Source of the DNA: Drosophila pseudoobscura
Taxonomy: Eukaryota > Arthropoda > Insecta > Diptera > Drosophilidae
Direction: 5' to 3'
Assembly (NCBI RefSeq): GCF_009870125.1
Contig: NC_046680.1
Coordinates: 14,713,501 to 14,777,500, forward strand
Length of the DNA: 64,000 bases
The notes under the pieces were generated by a model that saw only the letters and a program-made list of their open reading frames with translations, was not told where the DNA came from and did not search any database. Of this stretch, positions 13,156 through 23,400 are shown one piece after another. Position numbers and translations under genes: made by a program. How positions within the stretch are numbered: the stretch's first letter is position 1; each line of letters opens with the position of its first letter.

Positions 13156-15046
13156 ATGACCGCCAAACCGAAGTTTGTGTACGAGAAGAATGACCTGGCG
13201 ACCATAGGCAATGTGGACGAAAACGAGGTGGATCGCATTGCAGAGTGCTTCAAGGGGCGCAGTCTGTTCATCACAGGAGGCACTGGATTCCTGGGAAAGG
13301 TCCTGGTCGAGAAGCTTTTGCGGTGAGTGGGTGGTTGGGCGGATGTGTGCTTGGGTCGAAGGTTAGCTGGCCTCGCACGGCGCACATCAATTAATCTCAA
13401 TCTGTGCTCATGTTGCAATATTATTAATTACCGCAGCTCGTGTGGCGAACTGAAACACATTTATCTGCTCATTCGCCCCAAGAAGGGCAAGGATCCACAG
13501 GAGCGCATCAAGGATATATTCCAGAACGTGGTAAGCAGTGGAAGCCTTGGAAATTAATGCGAATTATGAAAATTCATGGCCTCATTTAGTTTAATAATCA
13601 ACCTCCGATATGCGTGTGTGTTTTTAGCTCTTTGACCAGGTGAAGCAGCAGCGCGGAGAGGAGCGCATCCTGCAGCAGGTGGTGGCCATAGCCGGCGATG
13701 TCCTCCTACCTGGCCTCGGCATCTCCGAGCAGGACCTGGCTACGCTGCGCGAGGAAGTGTCCATCGTATACCACTGTGCGGCCACAGTGCGGTATGTAAC
13801 ACCTCTGTGGGATACATTTGTATCTATTCTATTACTACTCGTAAACTTTCTTCTGCATTAGCTTCGATGAGCCGCTGCGCAGCGCCGTCTTCATGAACAC
13901 GCGCGGCACCAAGTATATGCTTGAGTTGGCTGGCAGTCTGAAGCATCTAGAGTTCTTCGCCTACTGCTCGACGGCCTACTGCCACCTGCACGTGAAGACG
14001 CTGTACGAGAAGCCCTATGATCCTCCCGCAGACCCGCACAAGGTGATGCAGGCCTGCGAGTGGCTGTCGGACGACGAGGTGGCCACCATTGAGAAGAAGA
14101 TCCTGGGCGATATACCTAATACCTATGCCTACACCAAGTCCTTGGCCGAAGCCCTGGTGGTGGAGAAGTTCAAGGAGCTGCCAGCCGTCATTCTGCGGCC
14201 CTCGATAGTTATTCCCATTTGGAAGGAGCCCATTCCCGGCTGGACAGACAACATCAATGGACCGACGGGCCTGCTCATCGGCGCCGGCAAGGGAGTCATC
14301 CGCACCATGTACTGCAAATCGTCCGGATACGGTGACTTCCTGCCCGTCGACGTGGCTGTGAATGGCATACTGGTGGCCAGCTGGAGGAACATCACGGCCG
14401 GCACAGACAACACGAACCGTGTGGCCCACATGACGTCCTCGAACGACATCAAGGTATCCTGGGCAGAGATCATCGAGCTCGGCCGCTGGGTCATCGAGAA
14501 CAAGGTGCCTCTGAACGGCGTAGCCTGGTATCCGGGCGGATCCATGAAATCCAACTACTGGGTGCACTGCATCTGCATGATCCTCTTCCAATGGATGCCG
14601 GCCCTGTTCGTGGATGCCCTGCTTTGGCTGCTTCGCTACCCCCCAGTACTGTGCCGCGTCCAGAATCGCATCTTTAAGGGCTTCGAGGTATTCGAGTATT
14701 ATGCAAACAACGTCTGGAACTTTGACAATTCGGAAGCAGTGAAGCTACGGAAGCTAATGAACAACAAAGAGCGGAGGACATATGTGATAGAAAAGATCGA
14801 GCTCGATCTGATCGATTACTTCACCAACTGTGTGCTCTGCGCCCGTCGTCTGATCCTGAAGGAGTCGGACGAATCCATTCCAGCGGCCCGGAGACACATG
14901 AAAGTGTAAGTACTTTGGAATTCTGACAAAAAACATGCACTGATCTCAATCTGCCTTTCAGTATGTGGGTGGTGGACAAGGTCTACAAGGGCATCTGGCT
15001 CTTTGGCATCCTATACATGCTCTACAGGTGTTTCTTCGCCAGTTAA
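13156..15046 (+). CDS. Fatty acyl-CoA reductase (FAR, waterproof-like)
   Basis: The enzyme reduces fatty acyl-CoA to fatty alcohol using NADPH, for cuticular or tracheal lipids. Exons 13156-13322, 13437-13530, 13628-13791, 13862-14905 and 14962-15046 join in frame to 517 residues. The Rossmann motif GGTGFLG is at residues 41-47 and the catalytic Y-x3-K is Y230-K234 in [10 protein letters not shown]. The C-terminal part matches the FAR sterile domain and ends in a hydrophobic segment ([11 protein letters not shown]) that should anchor it in the ER or peroxisome membrane. ATG 13156 is the first ATG in this frame. Polyadenylation signals lie at 15219 and 15245. D. melanogaster CG1441 at 46B is a likely orthologue, but I cannot prove this without alignment. 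Confidence 0.93.
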
Positions 15047-15276
15047 GCGACAGCTCCACCCGGATGGGATTTGTTTTTAGCTTAGTTAAGTGCTTGAGAC
15101 CAAAATTCGTGCCCTGCCCAACCAAGCCGTAGTTGATATACTTTCTTCTTAGGTCCTAAGTGTTTTAGTTTTAGTTGGTGCTGTTGAGCGGAAATGTAAT
15201 TGATTTGAAATTAAGCAAATAAATCGTTGGTTTATGTACTTTTGAATAAAGTTATAAAAAAAAGTCTTGTCTTTAC

Positions 15277-15506
15277 AAGTGAGAAATGAGGCCCCACAAT
15301 GGGGCATGTTCTCGCGTCGGTCCGATGCGGAGGCTCATCTCATCGAGATCACCCGCGTGGATGGCAGCCGTCGTGCTTTGTGGAAGGGGGGTGGAGAAGC
15401 CGCGTTCCCTCGTCCTCGAGACGCGTCGCGGGTGCATTACTTGAACAGAGTCGCCTCGGACTCCATAAGCCGCGCCACGATGGACGAATCCGAGCTGCAA
15501 CCATAA
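15277..15506 (+). other. GC-rich open segment embedded in repeats, origin unknown
   Basis: A 230-bp GC-rich stretch reads open on the plus strand (contains [20 protein letters not shown] and [20 protein letters not shown]) and also on the minus strand. It sits abruptly between the polyadenylation site of the reductase gene and AT-rich repeats. I recognise no family. It may be a captured gene fragment or part of a transposable element. Confidence 0.3.
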
Positions 15507-15509
15507 CCG

Positions 15510-17160
15510 GGAGCTCACATTCAAAAAAGTTCGATTTGGCGCGCACCACTCGGTATATTTTTCAAGTGAGACCGTATATACTGTAGAAACTGGTTTTCGC
15601 CGCGCTCCCATGTGGTGTTTTTTAGTGCTAAATGGTATTTTTGTCAATTATTAATTTTATTTTCAATTTTATATAAAAATCCAATAAATGCAAGTATTTT
15701 GAATAGGCCAATCATGTATAGAATTGATTCATCAATCGTACAAAATTGAGTGGGCATGGCTAAATGTTCCATATAGATAGTATTATTCAACGGAACAAAG
15801 AATATGAGAAAATTTGAATTCGCCGCAATTCGCCGCAGTTCGCCGCATTTCACCCCAATTCGCTTTAGCAACAATGAGTCTCATTCCATACACAATGTTG
15901 CGGCAACATTTACTTGAAAACCTTGTTTAGTCAAAATACAATAAAAGCAAGGACTAAAAACTGGCCAGTTAAGTAGAAAATTTATTCATTAATCGTATAA
16001 AATTATGTGGGCATAGATAAAGGCCCGGTTGACAACATTTAAATCCTTGTCGCTCACATTCAAAAAAGTTCGATTTGGCGCGCACCACTCGGTATATTTT
16101 TCAAATAAGACCGTATATTTCGGTGATGTTCTGAGGGTCATACTGTAGAAATACTGGTTTTCGCCGCGCTCCCATGGTATTTTTGTAAATTTCATCAATA
16201 TATTAATTAAATTTTCAATTTTATATAAAAATCCGATAAATGCAAGTATTTCGAATAGGCCAATCATGTATAGAATTGATTCATCAATCGAATAAAATTG
16301 AGTGGGCATGGCTAAATTTTCTATATAAATAGTATTATTCAACGGAACAAAGAATATGCGAAATTTTGAATTCGCCGCAGTTCGCCGCATTTCACCCCAA
16401 TTCGCTTTGGCAACAATGAGTCTCATTCCATACACAAATGTTGCGCATTCCATACACAAAAGTTGCGGCAACATTTACTTGAAAACCGTTTTTTGGTCAA
16501 AATAAAATACATTAAGGTAATTAAAAGAAGCAATCTTGTAGAAAATGTATTTATCTATGGGATAAAGCTAAGTGGGCAAATCTATATAGCTTGAAATATA
16601 GGCAATACCCGATTCGCCGCAGTTTCGCTATTGCAACAATGAGTCCCATTCCATACACAAACATGTTGCTAGTTCCAAGCACACATACCCTGGGGTAAAT
16701 GGATGATATAGAATTGTGAATACGTTTGTCTTCCAAGGCTCAGGATCGATATAAATATATTCAAGATACTAATAAGGTACTTGAATATGTCTAAAGAATA
16801 TCAATTTCAGAAAAGGTCTTAACAAATTACGTTTCATCTTCATATAAAATTAACAAAATAGGGTATACAAAAACCTATACTAGGGTTTTAGCGACTGTTT
16901 TTCTTGTTGAACTATTTTGTTCAAGCCTTGTTTTAGTCAAAATACAATAAATGCAAGGACTAAAAACTATCCAATCTTGTAGAAAATTGATTCATCAATG
17001 GGTTAAAATTATGTGGGCATGGCTAAATGTTCTATATAGCTGGTAATATTCGAAGGAATATCAAAATTGAGGAATATGTATAATAAACTTAAATTCGTCA
17101 GTATATTTACGGTATATTTTTAAAATGACACGGTATATTCCTGAGGGTAGGACCGTATAT
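15510..17160 (-). repeat. Repeat block: nested copies of the AT-rich dispersed repeat, inverted
   Basis: Five partial copies of the core also found at 2.8-3.7 kb occur here in reverse orientation, near 15655-15830, 15900-16020, 16200-16390, 16500-16620 and 16850-17160. Landmarks are 'aataaatgcaag', 'attgattcatcaat' and 'gtgggcatggctaaatgtt'. A larger unit starting 'cattcaaaaaagttcgattt' recurs at 15532 and 16058, so about 530 bp has been duplicated in tandem. Minus-strand open frames in this block simply follow the duplication. Confidence 0.7.
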
Positions 17161-17404
17161 CGGAGTACCCGCGGTCACTCTTTTGTTTTGCAAAACGGAC
17201 TCGAGTCCGGGAAGCCGTGAGCGAGATTTTTTGACCGAGAAGAGCAAGGAGGAATCATATTGCGTCATCAGCATCGTTTAGCCAAGTTTCTCGAATTGGT
17301 TGGCGCGAGCGCCAGCGGCACGGAAAGATCCAGGCAAGGCAGTCGTGGAGGAGGGGCGAGCTCAGGCTCAGGCTGCAGATACTGATACTGCAGCCGCTGG
17401 AAAA

Positions 17405-20400
17405 ATGGCCAGTACTCCTTCAAGTGCGCCCAGTTCTGGTGCTGGATTTGGAGCTGGAGCTGGGGCTGGTGCCGGCGCCAGCACACTGGAAGGAACCCTG
17501 AGCAAATGGACGAACGTGATGAAGGGCTGGCAGTACCGCTTCTTCGTGCTGGACGAGAATGCGGGCCTGCTCTCCTACTACACGGTGAGTGTGTGTGCGA
17601 CAGATAGTGAGCGCTGTATGTCAGCTGGAATATGAATAATAGCATGCCAATAACATTTCTCCACGTATCACGCCGAGACTCCGATACCGACGCCTCCAAC
17701 CAGAATCACAGCAATTGCCCAGAACTATTATCTTATCTGCATTGTGCATTTGGATAAAATGTATAGAGATAAAGGCAGATTTGTTGGTCCGGACGAATGT
17801 ATTGTTCTTATTCATATATTTACTCCACAGAAGATTCGCTCTTGCCATGCTTTGGGCTACTGTAGGCTCTCGTAAAAAAGTCATAAAAGCCATACAACAT
17901 GACCGTTATAACAAACGTGAAGTAGCCAAAAACTACTTTCGGAACGCCGCAAAATGCAGTCTGGAACGCCGCCTGGGTCAATATGAGGCAAAACTGCACC
18001 ATTTGAATCACTGTAATGAACTTCTTGACGGGCGTCAGAGCGCGGATAGTGCTCTTATCGGCCACCGCTGCCACTAAGTAATACGAGTACATGAAGATGT
18101 GCACAACGGAGTTGAGGAAGACGACGTAGTAAGCAGCAAGACCTGTTGACGAAGTGAAGGGGAATGGATACCATTACACTTTGAATCATTGGATGGCAGA
18201 TCAAAGAACATTACCATTCTGGTTGTAGTGTATGAGAATATATACTAGCGTCAGGGTGGACAAGTGATGGAAAAGGTGCAGATTTGACACTTGATTCTGC
18301 TTCTTGCGCAGCACAAAGATCACCGTCTCCAAAAGCTCCGACGTCTTCAGAAAAAAGAGGAAGTATGCCAGCTCATAGTAGCGCCTCACCATCTCGGGAC
18401 TGCTGCCGAGGTCTCGGCATTTCCAGAAAATATATATGGAATTGTCCGACAGATAGAAAATCTGTGAAAGATTCAAACAAACATCCGAGATCACAGATCT
18501 TGCATCGCTCCCGCTCCCACTCACTCACCTCTCTAATGATGTATATGCAGGAGACGACCTGGATCACGTTGTGGGCTATAATCAGCTTTTTGAGCTCGTA
18601 GGGCTTGCGGAACTGCATAAATCTGAAAGTGGACAACGGATTGAAAGCTCGTTTCCGACTAGTTCTTGCATAATTTTGTCGAAGGCCCTGAATTGCTTAA
18701 AATATTTTCTGTACAAAGGTTCAACTTGGTTCAGTGGCATGAAATGCAAACGAGCTTCATTATCATATCAGACTTACAGTGGACCCACCGACGTCACGAA
18801 GTACAGATATATGCCTAGCGTGGCAACCATGAACCACGGATCCGCCATCATCCAAGGATGTTTCAAATCCACCATCACTTTGGCACTCGCACCTAAAATT
18901 CGACATTCGATTAGATGGGAGCTGGAGTGTAGATGGGATAATATCCATAGTCCTTGGTGCTCACTTGTTGCCGCTTCCATGGTTGACCGTTTATAGGAGT
19001 ATCCTTCACAGCTACTCCTTGAGATATGCGCTCCTTGAGATAGAGAGATAGCACCGATTGCGCGTTCTATTGCCTCCGACTGCTGGCGTACATCTAAGCG
19101 GCTGCATTCCGCAGCACATTATTTTTAATTCCACAGTAGCATTGATTTGAATTCATTGATTTCGGAACCACCGCAATCACCTTTGACGCATTCCCGTCCA
19201 AAGTACTGGACGGGGGGACTCTGTTTAATGAGCTTACTCAAATTTCAACGCATTTCTCTGCTTCCAGTCCAAGGAGAAGATGATGAAGGGCGTGCGACGC
19301 GGATGTGTGCGACTCAAGGACGCCCTGATCGGCATCGATGATCAGGAGGATAACACCTTCACAATAACCGTCGATCACAAGACTTTTCACTTTCAGGCAA
19401 GTGCCCGGCACGTGTGTGCATCAATTGACTAAAACTACTCGTTGATTTCAAAATTAAAATACGACGTATGTGTTGACGTACAAGCAGCCACCTTTCCCTC
19501 TTTGACCCTTAACCCTTCCCCAGTCAGTATAACAACACTTTGTGTTCAACCTATTACAACCATGAAAGAGTATGTACTCTTCGGCTCGGCTTGACCCTCT
19601 TCCGTTCTTCCTTTTGGTGGTTGGCGCTTTGTAACGATAAAACTTTTTTCTCTCTCACTGGTGTCTGTGTATGCAGGCGCGACACAGCGAGGAGCGGGAG
19701 CAGTGGGTGAGACGTTTGGAGGACACAATACGACGCCACGCGAACCGCTCGCGTCTGTGGGACAGTCAGAGCGCCTTTTACATCGCTGGCGGGTATACCA
19801 AGGAGTCCAGCTATGGCGGCAAACGGCCCAATCACCTGGAGCTGCTAGCACGCCGCGTTTCCGAAGCGGATGCCTACCTCCAGCTGATGATAGAGCAGAC
19901 AAACGTGAGTTGTTCTCGCAACCTTGTGTCCCTTCCCACGGAATGCAAACGAATTATGTAATTTAACGTATTTTTTTCTTCCACTCAAAACAGTTGCTGG
20001 AAAAGCGCATCGCGGAGCTGAGCGACCCCGACGAGCAGGCCAAATGTAAAGCGCTACAGGACAACGCCAGTGTAAGTACGCGAAGGGTCGAACGGAGGGG
20101 CGGGCAGTCGGTGAATGTCAATTTAACGGAAGTTACGTGGGCGGTACCTCTGTGAGGCCGATTTCCAGGTGTAGCTCGTCGCGGAAGCCGTTTGAGAGCT
20201 TCTGCATCTCGGCATAAGTCAGTCGCCAGTAGTTAGAGTCCACGGGCATGAAGCGGTGCGTTTCCTGGCTCCGGTTGACTTCCCGCACACGCACCACACT
20301 ACATCCCATGACAGCGGCATCGCGTCCGCACAAATAAAGTGTGGCATTCAGTTTACGCCTGATGTTGGGCGTGACCAGCCAGATCACGAAAATGTGATCC

Positions 20401-23400
20401 GTGTGTTTGTCCAGGAGGTGGCTTTGGCGCGCCTGCAACTTTTCCGAGAGCATAGCACTGGGCTTCGTCCTGCACATTAACACAACAACGGGTATGTCGC
20501 TCTCCATGTGCACGTGCTGCTGCGGCAGGAAGCTGTTGTATACCTTCCGGCGCATTGGGCTCTTCTGTTGAACAAACTGCTGTTCCACCGTGCCGCAGTA
20601 GGCAAGCAGCCCCAGCACCTGGTTCACCCCAAAGGGATAGTTCATGGCCTGAAAGGACAACACCGTGCGTTGGCCCTCGATCAGCCGGTGGCACTGCTGG
20701 ACGCCAGAAGTCTCCTGCTCGTGGTCGAAGAGATAGTGCAGCAGAAGCAACTGGCTATCCATTTGGCGCCGACAGTTCTGATATGGGCACTTACTTGGGC
20801 CGAATCGAATGAAAACCATTTCGTCTTTGCCTTCCGGCGCTTTGCAGTGATTTATCTCCACCTTCGGAGAGCCATTCTCTGCAGTAGACACTTCAATGGT
20901 ATCGGGCTCCAGGCGCGCCATGAGCTCCCGTTGCAGTTGCTGGTGCTGCTCCTTCTGTCGCTCCAACATTTCTATATCCTGTCGAATACCAATCAAGTCG
21001 AAGCTCAGCGCGCAGAAACTCGACTGCAGACTGAGGCTTGCCATCTTGAGTTGCATATCCTTCTCCTCCAGGCGTCTCTTGTAGGCATCGACCCGGGAGC
21101 TGACCTCAGCCATGCTGTGCTTGAACGGATCAAGCAGCTCGGTGTCCGAATCACCCTCCATTTTATTGTCCATTTCGCTGAACTCTCGGACACAAAATCT
21201 AACAAAATATATATATATATAGTATTTATTACTGGAATTACGAATTTACGATATACTCGTAGTCTAGTCTATCTAAAGCAACTTTAACGACACACGTTTC
21301 CCAAGGCACACTATTTAGGCCTCTCCTCCCCCCGCCATCCCCATCGATTTAAAATGCAAGTTCAGGGTTAGCCCTATGGCCAGATGCACGAGCTTGGGAG
21401 AATGACACCCGCCCAGCAGCTGGCAGAGGGGTCTGCTGGCCAACAGTCGCTCTTCATTTCCTTGCCAAACTTTGGCGAAGGCGAATCGATTGGCCTGGCC
21501 TGTCCATTGAAAAAAAAAATAAAGAAAACCAAAATACCCCTTCTCTTTGTGCAGGCCATGCTGGATCACATCAAGCACTCGATTGTTAGCCTACAGATTG
21601 CCAAAAACATGGCCCATCCCATCAATGGCATATACAACGGTCCCCAGGCAGCCGCATCAACAACCTCCTCGGCCAGCGGCGGTGTCATCATCGGCGGTGG
21701 AATAGGGATGTCAAAGGATGTGTTAGCCGCCAAGGGCGAACCAGGGGACGACGAGGATGATTCAATCACGGAAAATGGTGAGTGGTCAAGTGCTAGAATG
21801 CCACAAATTTGTTTAGCATTGTAAATATCTCGGTGGGCAATTAGCTCAGGGTCAAGTGGGCCTCTGGTCGATTTCTCCTCGAGTTCTATTTAAGCTAATA
21901 TTGCCAGTCTATTGCTAATTCCGATTTGTATTCCGCTTTGCAGCCACCACAGCGCCCCTGGGTCTGGTTGTGCCCGAGACCTCCTACTCGAGCAGCGAAG
22001 GTGAAGAGGACTTTTACGATGCCCACGATGATCCCTATACCAGCCTAGGCAGCTCTCCGATTGGCTGGTGAGTAGAAGAGTCCCTCCTACAGCAGGATGA
22101 AATTGCTGACGACAGCCTCTAGAAATGCCATCCATCAGCGGTCAGGATGTGAGGTGATGCGGCAGCCGGTTAGCACGATGCGTACGCAAATTACGCATTC
22201 ATTGGGCTGCCATTGAACCATTGCCTCCTCTTCCCCCACCGCAATATACGTACATATGCCGATACTCCTCTTGCCCCAAGCGTCACGAGCCACCTCCTCC
22301 TCCTGCTGTTCCAGTTGGACGCATGCGCCTGGGGAGCCCCTGCCGAATGCAATGCCTGACGTACCTTTTGAAAGTTCGTCGCAGTTGCAGCAGTTCCGGA
22401 GGTCTGTAATTTTGGCCATGTCGCGTGTAAATAATAAATACAATTTCCCCACCGACCCTGCTTGCCCTCCTGCTCCACGACAGTAGACCCCTTCGTGGCG
22501 ACACAGCTGACGCGTCCAAGCTTTCGTCTTCGTTTTCGTGGTGGCTAGTCGCGCGACTTTGCCTTCGTCGTCTTCTGTTTGTGTCCGTGACTGTGACTGT
22601 GACTGTAGCTGTATCTGTGTCCGTGTAATCGTCCTGTCAGTTGTAGTTGCGTTCGTCATCGACTCGCAGCGCGTGGTGGAGTGCACCACCGTTCATACGC
22701 TAAAACCCTCTCGACGACTGGAATTTTCAATAGATTTTTCAGCAATGGCCGAAATGGCCTAGGCAACGCACAAAATAGCAGCGGCTTTCCTTCCTTTTGT
22801 TTCCGTTTGTTTTCCATTCGATTCGTTGCCTCCGCAGGAGGATGCACTGCGAAGCTGTACGCCGTCTGGTGCACTAAAGCTTGAACAGCAGCAGCAGGAG
22901 TGTCCCTCCCTCCCACGCCATGTTTAAGAAGTGGGTCCGACGCGTGAGTCTGAGGTGAGCAAAGAGCCATCCCACCTGCATGTGCCACCATTTACAGCTG
23001 TGTATGTGTGTGTGCGTATCTGTGTGGATGGTTGGTAATGTTTGTGTGTGCTAGGTCGCTGTAAGTGTTCCGTTTTATAAATTATAAATGAAGCAAGCAA
23101 CAGTGGAGGAGGAGCGGCAGGAGGCTGTCATCTCCCAAGTGACGCCAGCCCTGACATCATGCTGGAGGATTTATGTCAGCGCATAATTTATGCCCAAGCG
23201 CCGCACGAATCTTAATCAACAAGTTCTGATTCGACTTCACTTTGCAGCGCCACGCGGGGCTTCGCAGAGCCCACATCACCCACCCACGACGGGGAGGCCA
23301 CTGGGCCGCCGACTGAGACGGTTACCAGGACACTGCCGGAAATAGAGGAGAGCGCTGCGGATGGGGATGCGGTGGCGAGCAGGGCAACCAAGTCGGCCAA

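Noticed and set aside
15989-16474. 161-codon minus-strand open frame in the repeat block
   Set aside because: It follows the tandem-duplicated repeats; parts repeat at 15273-15874 in broken form. There is no domain or splice evidence.
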